Source: Dactylis glomerata
Taxonomy: Eukaryota > Streptophyta > Magnoliopsida > Poales > Poaceae
Direction of reading: 5' to 3'
DNA: 64,000 nt
Assembly: GCA_007115705.1 (NCBI GenBank)
Contig: QXEO01000819.1
Span: 743,445 to 807,444, forward strand
The notes under the pieces are model-generated. The model was not told the DNA's origin and searched no databases. It saw nothing but the letters and a program-made list of their open reading frames with translations. The position numbers and the translations under genes were made by a program. Position 1 is the first letter of the stretch, and each line of letters begins with the position of its first letter. Positions 31,580-42,700 of this stretch are shown piece after piece.

Positions 31580-34166
31580 TTCGCACTTTTCTGCGCCTAG
31601 CTCAAAGGCGTTAAAGAAAAGCACTCTTGGGAGATAACCCATTGTTTACTTTTCAGTACTTTTTCTTTTATTTGAGTCTTGGAAGTCATTACTACTGTAA
31701 TGACCGCTCCTTATCTTGTTTATTTCGTTTTTGTGCCAAGAGAAGCCTCTAATTTGAGTGAGGTAAAGATTTGGGGATGTTGTTGTCCTGAAACTGTTTT
31801 CGGTGCTGCACCGTAAAAATTCGTGAAAATTATCTGTTTATCTTTTGGACCTGCGATTTCTTGTGCATATGCCCCAGGTTATATCCAAACTTTTCTTAGT
31901 TGAACACTTTTTGATTTGAGCAACGGAAAATCCCTCAAAAATTCGTCCTTTGTCAGCTGTTCAGTTTTGACAGATTTCTGCCAATATTTGTTTTTGCCAC
32001 TTTATCGCTTTCTTTTGAGTTCTTTTTGATCATGGAACTCTTGTGGAAGTTGCTACAGTAGTATATACTTTATATGTGGTGGTTTTGGGTTGAAACCTGA
32101 AGCTAAAAGAGGTTGAATATATTTTATGCTTACACTAATGTTGCTAATAGAATTGTGTTTAGTTTTGTATGAAGGAAGTTTTCAAGTGTAGGGATTGGAG
32201 AATGATGAGATGAGTTGAAGAATGGACAAAAGCTCAAGCTTAGGGATGCCCATGCATCACCCCAAGAAATATCCAAGAAGTTCAAGCGTCAAAGCTTGGG
32301 GATGCCCCCGAGGCACCCCTTCTTCATCGGCAAAAATCAGGTCACCTTTCAAAACACTATATTTTTATTGCTTCATGCATTATGTGTTTTTCTTGGAGCG
32401 TCAGTTGTTTTAGTTTTCTTAGTTTGTTTAGTTTGTTTGTTTGCTGCAATAAATGGTTGGACCCCAACAAATTTCCTTTGGAGGAGATGTACTCGTTTTC
32501 ATTTGCAAAGAACGCTCTAGTTTTCACTCTTATTAAAAATCGAGCGTTCTACTTTTTCTGCTACTGCTTTTGGTTTTCGTTTTCACCTTGATTTGCGTTC
32601 AGATCTTGTCATATCTTTTCATCAAGGTGTATTTTTGCCTCTGATCTTCATTGGTTTTCATCAAAAGAGGTGTTTATAAAAATTTCAAATGGTGTTGGAA
32701 AAAAGAAAAAGCTTTGTGCAAAATAGTGGTACAAGAAGGAGCTTGTGTAGACTGCGGCTTAGGATTTTTCATGTCATGCTTGATGTCTTTTTGATAGTAT
32801 GCTTAGTGGTTTTGCTGTAGCATGACTTGTCTCAAATAACTGAGATTGCTTAATGAGCCTTTGAAAAAATCATGCGTTGTTTTTATTGTATGGAAGCATT
32901 ATTTTAGTTTTCTCCTTGATGCTTTATTTGGGTTGACTTGGCGCATGCTCACACATGTTAGACTCTTACAAAGTCGCCATTAGCCTTCATGATCATTTAG
33001 TTTTTGACTTTTGATGCCATCGTATGCTTCTTTTAATGTCGCTTTGTCGCTTTGCATGATTATGGCCATTACAGCTCTCTTAGTTGGTCGCTCCCAGTCT
33101 TTTGCTAGCCCTCGCCTTGTACTGAGTATGAGCTCTACTCGTGCATCCAACTCCTAAAAGCCAAGTTTGCCATTGTGTCCACTATAAATTCCTATGCATG
33201 GTATTTGTAAGCCATTCCAAAGTAAAATTTTCGTGTGCTACCTTTCAAAACCCTTCAAAACACTTCTCGTTTTGTGACACTGTTTTCAGCTCATGGGGAC
33301 GTAGTGGTCGGATTTGCTATCTTCCATATTGCTTATTCCAAAAAGAAAAAAAAAAGGAAAAAAAGAAAGAAAAAAGGCACTCCTCCAAAGAATGTGAATG
33401 TTGGTGGGCACCCGATGGAATCGGTTAGCCATGGTATGTGAAAGGAAAAGGTGGGGTGGAGTGCCAAGTTTTATAAAAAGAGCACAAGAGTGCCAATCTC
33501 TCTCTCTCAAAAACTTGCTTTATTTTTGTATGGAAGATAGTAAGAACCCCATTGCCAGTCGTTGACAAAGACAACCACCTCTCAAAATCAAGTTTTATCT
33601 CTCTGTTTTACAAATGAAAAGCTCTAGCACATGTTTAAATCACTGCTTCCCTCTGCGAAGGGCCTTTCTTTTACTTTTATGTTGAGTCACCACCTTCTTT
33701 CTTTATGCACCATTAAGAGAGCATAGTTGTCATTCTTAGTGTGATATGCATTGTCCCAAAGTTCATTGATTGATTCATATTGTTGGTTTCACTTGTTCTT
33801 AAATTATTTGTATCTAGTCGCCCTCTTAAACTTTGAGGTGTCCTATGCATTTATGTTTTGCTCTCTTTGAAGGACAAGCTGAAAACCATTTGTATGTTTT
33901 TCCTTATGATTTGAACACACGTTTGACTTTCATTGTTTCATTATCATGATCTTTTGTTTGTGTTCATTTACATGTTTACAACATGGTTGCTAAGTTCTTA
34001 TTGTCATGATTATATCTTTCATGCCCATGTTTTAAGTTCTATTGATCCCAGCTCACCAATGCTTACATATATGATCAAGATTGTGTAGGTGCATGTCACC
34101 TCAAAAATTATTCTTTGTTATCACTTACCTACTCGAGGACGAGCAGGAGTTAAGCTTGGGGATGCT
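31580..34166 (+). other. Non-coding 3' region of element E
   Basis: 2.6 kb without a credible gene, homologous to the matching part of element D. Includes an A-rich simple tract at 33345-33375. It ends in GAGTTAAGCTTGGGGATGCT, whose purine-rich part serves as polypurine tract before the 3' LTR. Confidence 0.7.
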
Positions 34167-35756
34167 TGATACGTCTCAAACGTATCTATAATTTTTGATG
34201 CTCCATGCTTGTTTCTACACCATTTGCCTATTGTTTCGTTACACTTAGTGGCATTTTTATGTATTTTCCGGAACTAACCTATTAACGAAGTGCCACAGTG
34301 CCAGTTTCCTGTTTTCTGCTGTTTTTGTGTTTCAGAAGTGATACACAGGAAATATTCTCGGAATTGGACGAAACAAGTTCCTGAAGACTTATATCACGGG
34401 GAAGCTTCCATACATCCGAAGAAGAGACGGAGGAGGGCCACGTGGGCCCCACACGCACAGGCGGCGCGGCCAGGCCCCTGGCCGCGCCACCCCTGTGTGA
34501 GGGGGCCTGGTCCCTCCTCTGACATCGCCCCTTCGCCTATAAAGACCCCCCGACGAGAAAAACCTACCCCGATCAGTTTTCCAGAATACATCGCGATCCG
34601 CCGCCGCCGTCGACCCGAAGATCGGGAGGGTCCAGAAGCTCTTCCCGGCACCCTGCCGGAGAGGGGAATCGTCACCGGAGGTCTTCTTCATCGCCATGCT
34701 TGCCTCCGGAGCGATGAGTGAGTAGTCTACCTTGGACTATGGGTCCATAGCAGTAGCTAGATGGTTGTCTTCTCCACCATGTGCTTCATGTTTAGATCTC
34801 ATGAGCTGCCATACATGATTGAGATCACCGTTATGTAATTCTATGATGTTGGTTTATTGGGATCCGATGAATATTGGTGTTTATGATTAAGTTGCTGTAC
34901 TGAATTATATCTTTTGTTATCTCTATGTTGTTTATGATCTTGCATGCTCTCCGTTGTTAGTAGCTATCTTGGCCGAGTAGTTGCTAGTGACTCCAAGAGG
35001 GGGTATTTATGCTCGATAGTGGGTTCATGTCTCTATTTCACCTGGGGGAGTGACAGAAACCTCTAAGGTGGTAGATGTGCTGTTGCTACTAGGGAGAAAA
35101 CAACATTCATATGCTCAAGGGCATATGCTTTGTTTACATTACACACTTTGCTTAATGCAATTATCTGTTGTTCGCAACTTAATACTTCTAGGGTGTTCGG
35201 ATGATATCCCCGGGAGTGGATTATTAGTCATAGATGCAGTTGGATGGCGGTCTATGTATTTTGTTGTAATGCCCAGAGTAAATCTCATAGTGATCTTCTT
35301 GACATATCACGTTATCTTTATTCTATCAATTGCCCAACTGTAATTTGTTTACCCAGCATGTTATTTTATCTATGGAGAGACACCACTAGTGAACTGTGGA
35401 CCCCGGTCCTATTTTAATCATATTGCAATCACCTGTTTACTTTTCCCGCACTGTTTACTTTACTCGCACATTACTACTATTTTCCACTCGATACACTCAT
35501 AACCTTTGTTTCAAGCAAACCGGTGAGATTGACAACCTCATCGCAAGTTGGGAACAAAGTATTTGTTTGTGTGTGTGCAGGTTCCACAACACCTTCAGTC
35601 GTCATCGTCTCCCTTCTCCTGTTCGATAAACCTTGGTTTCTTAATTGAGGGAAAACTTGCTGCTACACTCATCATACCTTCCTCTTGGGGTTCCCAACGG
35701 ACTGGTCATTCACCACGCACAAGGACAGTTTGCTCCCACATCAACTTGGAGTAGCA
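34167..35756 (+). repeat. 3' LTR of element E
   Basis: 1590 bp, about eight differences from the 5' LTR. Followed by the GGCAG duplication. Confidence 0.92.
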
Positions 35757-35761
35757 GGCAG

Positions 35762-36426
35762 CAACACCTCCCGCCATTGGTTGCAACGCCTCCCGCCGCC
35801 GGTAGCTACGCCCATCCCTGGAGCCCATCACCCATCTTCGCAGCAGATTCCATGGCGTCGACAGCCTCCTCGAGTTGTGCGCGGGTGCTTATGAGCCATG
35901 GGATGGAACACGCGGGCGAGAAGATTGAGAGAAGGCAGGGACCTGCTCCCCGTCACCGTCCTCGCGTGCCTGCCGCACGGTCTCGCACCACCACGTGGTG
36001 CTCTGCCTTGTAGGCTGCGGGGAACCCAGACGAGCTCCTAGCGGCGAGACATGTGAGCTCCTGGTGGCGAGGTGCACAAGCTATTGGAGGGGGATGCGGG
36101 CGAGCTACTAGAGAAGATGCGGGCGAGCTCCGTGTGGGAGATGCTGACGGCGAGGCGGACAAGCTCCAGGAGTGGAGATGGCCTGTAGACGAGCTCCGTG
36201 GGAGAGAAACGGAAAAGGAGAACGAAGACGGTGGGTGGATGAGAACGCCCGGTAGATATAAGGTGTGGTCGGTGGGTGGGACCCTCTATACTAGACGGGT
36301 GTCGCGCTACTGACCCGGAGGATGCGAGCGCACGATCCCCGGGGGGCCCTATACATCGCTCGTTAGTGCGCATTAATAGGGCGTGCCCGTTCAGTTCCGT
36401 GCGTGGGCCAGCCTAGTAAGGAATGC
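35762..36426. other. GC-rich non-coding DNA, right flank of element E
   Basis: Contains repeated GAGCTCC / GCGGGCGAGCT phrases and no convincing gene. It is the continuation of the host sequence cut at 28934. Nothing further was recognised. Confidence 0.4.
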
Positions 36427-36870
36427 CCTCCAGGTTTTTCTTTTTTAATGTTTCTCTTTTCTGAAATCTGAACAATTTCGAAATTTGAACATAATTTGAT
36501 TTTTGAACAAATTCCGAATGTTGAATTTTTTTGAAATTTGAATCAATTTTGAATTTGAACAAATTTTGAGTTTGATTTTTTTTTTGAATTTGAGCAAATT
36601 TCGAGTTTGAACAGAAATTTTGAACAAATTTCAAATTTTGAACAAATTTTGAATTTGAACAAATTTCGAGTTTGAACAAAATTTGAATTTTGAGCAAATT
36701 TTGAACATATTTTTTGTTCAAATCCAAAAAATGTTCAAATTGAAAAATTGTTCAAACTTAAATTTTAAATTGTTCAAATTCAAAAAATGTTCAAATCCGA
36801 AAATTATTCAAACTTAAAAAAGTTCAAATTTCAAAAAACTCAAAAAACCAGACAAATAAAACCGAAAACC
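36427..36870. repeat. Degenerate AATTTGAACAA repeats with strand switch
   Basis: From 36450 to 36715 the plus strand is built of imperfect 10-13-bp units like AATTTTGAACAAATTTCGA. From 36716 to 36845 the same units appear in reverse complement (TTCAAATTCAAAAAATG), giving a large imperfect fold-back. Short frames read from it are low-complexity and not genes. Confidence 0.75.
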
Positions 36871-37309
36871 ATTTAAAACCACCAAACCCAAATTAGAAAA
36901 AAAACAAAACAAAACTGTGCGGCGCCACTTTTCTGGGCCGCGGCCCAAGTCGATTCACCGCGGACACGACCCATTTCAGCGCGCCCGCGGGCGCGAAATA
37001 GGATTCGCCCGATCCGGGGGGGAGGGGGCGGGGACCGAGCATTTTGGTGATCCCTAGCCATCGCTCGTTGTGATGGTTTTCGGGTTGACGCACACCCCCT
37101 TCGATCTAGTGGGCCGGCCCAATAAGAATTGCATGTTTCTGGTTTTTTTCGGTTTCGGGAACCTTCTAGAACATTCTAACCGGTTTTCCATAGGTTCTAG
37201 CTGGTTTTGTGTCAGTGGACCAGTTTTTATTAATTTTCTGGTTTTTCGTTTTCTGTTTTGTTTTTCATTTTTCGTTTTAGTTTTTCGAATTTTAACAGAT
37301 TTTTCGGAT
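36871..37309. other. GC-rich spacer inside AT-rich repeats, nothing recognised
   Basis: A GC-rich block (about 36905-37065) between two fields of TTTGAAC-type repeats. No gene or terminus could be defined. Confidence 0.35.
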
Positions 37310-37581
37310 TGAACTATTTTTGAACAGGTTTTGAACAGATTCTGAATTTTAACAGATTTGGAACAGATTCCGAATTTGAAAAAATTTAAATTTTGACAAT
37401 TTCAAATTTGAACATTTTCAAATTTGAACAATTTTAGATTTGAACATTTTTAAATCTGAACAATTTTAAATTTGAACATTTTCGGTTGTGAACATTTTCG
37501 GTTTTGAACAATTTTGAATTTGAACATTTCTGGTTTTGAACAATTTTGAATTTGAATATTTTTTATTTTGAACAATTTCGA
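37310..37581. repeat. Second field of TTTGAACA repeats
   Basis: Imperfect copies of TTTGAACATTTTCAAA in the same orientation as 36450-36715. GAACAATTTCGA at 37570-37581 is the left target duplication of the LINE. Confidence 0.75.
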
Positions 37582-37699
37582 TTTTTTTTTTGAAATAAGC
37601 GATAATATATTAAGCAAGCAAGCCGCCTCATTAAAAACCTTCCAGTCCCCTTAGGTACCCTGGTAAGGAAAAGAATGCGTCAGAAACTTGCTGCTTTTG

Positions 37700-38137
37700 T
37701 CACAGTACAATTACATCGTGGAGGATCCTATCAAGGATAAAACTAGGAGGCTCATCGTCCCAATTACAAGAGATTTTATGCAGGAAGCAATACTTTGCTA
37801 TTTCATGCGCAACTTGGTTTGCTTCTCTCAGACAGTGGGCAAACCTAGCAGACCCCAACGTAGAGGCGATGTCAAAGCAATCCCCATAGACGGCAGCAGG
37901 AGATGTCCACCAAGTTTCTTTGCCTGAACAAGCTTCGACAGTCACCAAGGAGTCTGATTCAGCAATAATAGAATTGCACCCAAGCCTCGCAGCAAGTGTG
38001 AGCCCTTCCTTCATAGCAAAGGCCTCGGCCATCTCCACCGAAGCAACATGTGGCAAGTAGAGGCACATTGCCGCAATAAAACTACCCTGGTAGTCACGAG
38101 CAACAGCACCTACGGCGCCCTGTGAACTATCAGCCAT
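37700..38137 (-). pseudogene. LINE ORF2 RNase H domain (C-terminal piece)
   Basis: The frame reads VGAVARDYQGSFIAAMCLYL, then EAFAMKEGLTLAARLGCN, IIAESDSLVTVEAC, FAHCLREANQVAHEIAKY. This is the RVT_3-type RNase H of plant LINEs, with the Glu/Asp and 'AEsDs' and 'REaNqvAH' motifs. It joins the frame at 38525-39274 across the retroposon insertion: the residues MADS are duplicated on both sides as part of the target duplication. Confidence 0.8.
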
Positions 38138-38138
38138 A

Positions 38139-38514
38139 TGGAGGCCGGCAGTTCTGATTTCCTCCCCCGATGTTGTAGTCGTAGGGGGGTACCAGTTCTG
38201 GAGTTCGATCGCGTGTCCGAGGACATGTTGCCTCGGTCTGATTCTTTCAACGACAATGGTTTTGCCTCCGGCAAACTACTTTGGAGGTCCGAAAAGCTGC
38301 TGATCAGCGATGGAGCCGCGTCGAGCTCGGGTGTTGTGGTGATCTGTCTTCCGTCCCTTTGGCGTTCGCTTTGGTGGTGTCGAAGGAGGAGGATAGACGC
38401 TGGTTTTTTGCATAGGTTTAACCTATCTTTTCAGTTCTGTAAGGTCTGTTCGTTCGTAACTTGTAACTTGTTTTTATCTTATGAATAAAGAGCGGATTAC
38501 AGTGTCAAAAAAAA
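38139..38514 (+). mobile_element. Poly-A retroposon inserted in the LINE
   Basis: 376 bp ending in an A run (38507-38516) and flanked by a 14-bp perfect duplication AACTATCAGCCATA (38125-38138 and 38515-38528). It ends ...TTATGAATAAAGAGCGGATT before the A run, like tails of grass LINEs. The 5' part is GC-balanced, non-coding, and has no evident tRNA-type promoter boxes. It is therefore probably a short LINE-mobilised retroposon or a 5'-truncated LINE end. Confidence 0.85.
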
Positions 38515-38524
38515 AACTATCAGC

Positions 38525-39274
38525 CATAAACGAAGCGTCGACGTTAATCTTCACAGTTCTTGGAGGCGGTTTAACCCAGGTGATCTCCGAACTCTCCCTC
38601 TTCTTCTGTGTTTCCTTCGAAGAGTTAACAGCAATTGCAAGAATAGACATTTTGCACCGGAAAGTCGAAGGTACCAGTTCACCCCTCGTTCGTTGCCTCC
38701 GAATCCACCACAGATACCAGCACGTGATCGCGATCGTCTCTTTAACCATGACAGAGGTGAAGCCATGCAGGCCCCTTGGTTCAGCCCGTAGCAAATTTTC
38801 AAGAGCAACCGAGCCCGATCTCTCATTTTGTATCGCATGCTCTATTATCGCATGTAGGTCTAGAGAGCGCCAAAGCTCCCGAGCAGTTTGACACTTGAAT
38901 AAGAGGTGGCAGATATCCTCTGGTCCTTGATGACAAATAGGACATTCACCAGAAGTTCCGATGTGGTGATTAGCCAAGATGCATTTTAGAGGAAGGATCC
39001 CATGTAAGGCACGCCACACAAAGATTTTTATCTTGCTCGGAATGTGTAGCTTCCATAGTTCTTTCCAAACCGGGTTATGAACAGACGAACCAGGCAAAGA
39101 GAGTTGGCCCGCCGAAGGACCAAATTGGTGACGCCACTGAAGATGATAAGCAGACCTCACAGAATACTTGCCATTCGAACTAAAACCCCATGCAATAAAG
39201 TCTTCGAAACCACGGTTATTCAGAGGGATCTGCAAAATTCTGCCGACATCAACCGAGCAAAACAAAGATTCCAA
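38525..39274 (-). pseudogene. LINE ORF2 zinc-binding domain and start of RNase H
   Basis: Reads GKYSVRSAYHLQW, then KLHIPSKIKIFVWRALHGIL, then CPICHQGPEDICHLLFKC (zf-RVT: Cys-X2-Cys and His-X4-Cys), then VKINVDASFMADS, where the RNase H begins with the catalytic Asp of NVDAS. The frame is open from 39274 but has no reverse transcriptase upstream because of the truncation. Confidence 0.82.
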
Positions 39275-39300
39275 CAGACTTAGGTCCCGAACAATTTCGA

Positions 39301-39762
39301 ATTTAAAACATGAATCAGAATACGTATAGGCTGAACAGAGGAACCATACGATTGAAACGATCGTTGCAGACGTCTCCTTCTAACTGGGCCGGCCCATTCG
39401 GGTTCGCCCTGCGTGTCTCCCCGCGAATCAGCGCTATAAGCGGCGACGAGGGACACCCGAGCATTTTCTAAATCAGAAACCACGTTGAATAGCGCAAAAG
39501 CCTGTCAGGCCGTCGGGCCGCAGGCCTCTTCCGTAATATGCACACACGTGAAGACTAGGCCCGGCCCAGCCATCGGGCCTAGATTTCAGCCCCAGGCCCG
39601 GGATTTTCAGGCCTGGGCGGGCCAACCGGGCCGGGCTGCCCATGCCCGACGACCAAACGACCCCCGTTTCCTTCTACTGCAGCAGCTTCTTCTCCGGCAG
39701 CACTCCGGAGATCCTCACAGCACCTCGCCGCCTGCCCGCGTCCGACCGCGAGAGGAAGCAGA
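39301..39762 (+). promoter_or_regulatory. Upstream and 5' leader region of the AP-3 mu gene
   Basis: GC-rich promoter-proximal DNA. 39560-39640 contains repeated GGCCCGG / CCGGGCC palindromes, and the last 100 bases before the ATG are C- and T-rich like plant leaders. No clear TATA box was seen. Confidence 0.4.
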
Positions 39763-42700
39763 ATGTTGCAGTGCGTCTTCCTCCTCTCCGACTCCGGGTA
39801 ATCTCCCCTCTCCGCCCCGCAGCTCTCTCGAATTTTCTCTACCCAGCAGCAGCAGCACTCCGTCTTTCCTGGCCGGATCCGTCCGCCCTTTCGCCGGATT
39901 CGTGCGGAATACTGATGTGTTCTGGGGATCGCTGCGTGGTTCTAGGGAGGTTTTGGTGGAGAAGCAGATGACGGCGCACCGCGTCGACCGCGCCATCTGC
40001 GGCTGGTTCTGGGAGTACGTCCTCGCCCACGCCGCCGGCGACCCGTCCAAGGTAAAACCAAACCAGCCTCTGCTCTGCTCCTGCCAATTTTTCATCATCC
40101 CGCTTCCTGGGGAGCTCGTACCTCTTGATTCCCGAATGCCTATGCCCTTGCTATGTATGGATGGCTGAATTTATCTTTTAGACTCTTGGGCTGTTCCATG
40201 GTTTTCAGTAGTATACTGTGGCATTGCTGTTGCTATTGTAGAGGAATTTATTTAGTTTAAACCTGCAAGTTTCGAGCTGTTCTAGGGATGCATTCATAGT
40301 GTTCGGCCTTCGTGCAATGATTTCACTGATCGCCGCTTATTAGGTTTCTTCGACTTCGAAAGGTGTTGCAGGTTGTGGTGTCCCCAACACACTACTTGTT
40401 CCAGGTATATCGCAACGGAGTGACGTTTTTGGCATGCACCCAAGTGGAGATGCCCCCGTTGATGGCTATCGAGGTGTGTGCTTCATATCCTTGCACTCTT
40501 TTCTGTCTTTAATTCGATGTCATTTTCTTGCTTAGAAGACACAGTGTAACATAGTTTCTCAACAAAAGCTACAAATATCAGTTGGAACTGAGATTACATC
40601 CTGTTGCCACCGTTCATGGTGGATTCTTTCATATGATGTTGTAGTTTCTGGATAACATGTGACTTTCACTATGATCGCCACTATTGGTCTCGCTGATTTA
40701 TCAATACTTTATATGTATATAAAATAATTAACACTTCTAGAATTTTCCATTGAAATTTGGTGTATCAAAATCCATAAACCTTCCCTAAAAAAAGTCCAGA
40801 AACCTAAAAAATACTAATACATCGAATAAAGAGATTGATAGATGATACTCGTTCATGGTATCTGTTTTGCAAGTAAAATGTATGGAATTTCTACATCACC
40901 ATTTTCTAGTTCTCGTGCTGAAAATTGATAGTGGAATTGTGTTAAACCTGCTAATTTTTATCCAAGAGTTGTATTTGGATATGAATTTTAATTTTACAGC
41001 TTGAATTAGGTGCTCCATTCTGAGAACTAGTTATGCTTAAGAAATGCCTTAAGTCCGGCATTTTTTAATGGTTTGTATTCTACAAGTATTAAAATGGATC
41101 TGGTACCAAATCGCCTCCCATGTTTAAGAAGTTTTGAAGATGTATAACTTTATGTTAAACAACAAGATTCTGGGACATCTTCAAGTTGAAGCTAAAAAAT
41201 GATTTGTTATCCATCAGTGTGTCCTTTCTTAAAATGGTCATATTAAAGTAACTTCAGAAAGTTATCTATCCCTGAAATAGCGGGTAGCCTGATTTTTACT
41301 ACAAGTTTTAATGTTCACTGAGTGTGCTCATATGATTTTTGGCATCCAGTTTCTATCTCGCGTGGCAGATGTCTTGACAGATTACCTTGGAGATATAAAT
41401 GAAGACACAATCAAGGACAACTTTGTAATTGTTTATCAGGCATGTTTTCTTACTCCTGTCACATTATAAATATGCAACTGGCATTACAGTGTCACTTTAA
41501 TTCATTGTAGGATGATTTTCTTTGATAGTTTATTGAAGTTCTACTATAGAAAATTTGATTTGCTTATAGAGAGCTACAAAGCTCAAGTAATATCAATACG
41601 TACAACTATCTATTTGTTAAAAAAAATAGGCTCTACATTTGTAAAGTTCATTATGTTAAAACGACATTAATCCAGGATGTCTATTGCATTTGAGCATTTA
41701 ATAATTAGAAATTTTTTGATTTGCATATAGAGAGCTACAAAGCTCAAGTAATAGCAATATATACGACTATCTGTTTGTTAAAAAAATAGGCGCCACATCT
41801 GTTAAGTTCATTCTGTTAAAGCGACATTAATCCAGGATGTCTATTGCATTTGAGCATTTAATAATGATCAGAAAATTCTCTAAACAATATAATTCTTATA
41901 TGAATCTAGATTCTAGATGAAATGATGGACAATGGCTTTCCACTCACTACTGAGCCAAACATCTTGAAAGAGTTGGTTGCCCAACCAAATATGGTTAGCA
42001 AAATGTTGAATATTATGACTGGTAAGAGCTCTACTATTGGTAGCAAACTTCCAGACGCAACTGCTTCTTTTGTACCTTGGAGAACAACACTTGTCAAGGA
42101 TGCAAGTAATGAAGTCTATGTTACCATAATTGAGGAACTAGATGCATGTGTGAACAGGTATGTCGACATTTTCCTTTCTTACACTCTAGGTATAATAAAT
42201 TTATTTCCTCAGATCTGTAGATTTGTATTTTAGACCCCTCGATGCACAGGTGAACAGATATTCTCAGTACACACATTTGGTTTTTGAATCAATAGAAAAT
42301 TTATCAAATCCACGACTGTGACTTCTAGGACCTTAGGTTGAATCATCTGCAGGAAAGTATGACTGGACTTTGCTATATCCAAAGTACCGACTATTATATA
42401 TTCAGTATCGTGTTCCAAACCATCATTAGCTATGATAAGCTCCACTGCTTCCATATTACGAAACATGAAGTTGGAGGTTTTTCAAAAGCACACGAAAAGA
42501 TGACGTCGTGGGATTTTAGGAATTTAATGGTCTGGTTTGCCCTTTGTGTTATTAATACCCTAAAAAAAATGCAAGCACCAGGATTATATGTGTGTACCTC
42601 TATGTCACCATGAAGCGCTCCCTCCAGCTGGACTAGACAATTTTATTGGTCAACATGCGAAACTGTTTCTATGTTAAGTAGGGGCAAGAAGGTAAACACG

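Larger units (their letters stand above)
28935..35756 (+). mobile_element. Element E: Athila-like non-autonomous LTR retrotransposon
   Basis: Two 1590-bp LTRs (28935-30524, 34167-35756) start TGATACGTCTC and end GAGTAGCA. They are flanked by a perfect GGCAG duplication (28930-28934, 35757-35761). They differ at about eight sites (0.5%), so the insertion is young. The primer site TGGCGCCGTTGCCGGGGA follows the 5' LTR. One 288-codon gag-protease-like frame is followed by 2.6 kb of non-coding DNA, with no pol. It is clearly related to element D in LTR, leader and 3' non-coding region. Confidence 0.92.
37582..39288 (-). mobile_element. 5'-truncated LINE (non-LTR retrotransposon)
   Basis: A minus-strand element with a poly-A tail (T run 37582-37591). 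It is flanked by a 12-bp duplication GAACAATTTCGA (37570-37581 and 39289-39300). It keeps only the 3' end of ORF2: zf-RVT and RNase H. The reverse transcriptase and endonuclease parts are missing, as in typical 5' truncation. A poly-A retroposon at 38139-38514 interrupts it. Confidence 0.9.

Noticed and set aside
36445..36727. Lys/Asn/Phe-rich frames of 60-104 codons
   Set aside because: Low-complexity translation of AATTTGAACAA repeats.
39485..40168. 227-codon frame overlapping the first exons of the AP-3 mu gene
   Set aside because: It reads through intron 1 and the donor of exon 2. The spliced model gives an unbroken AP-3 mu protein instead.
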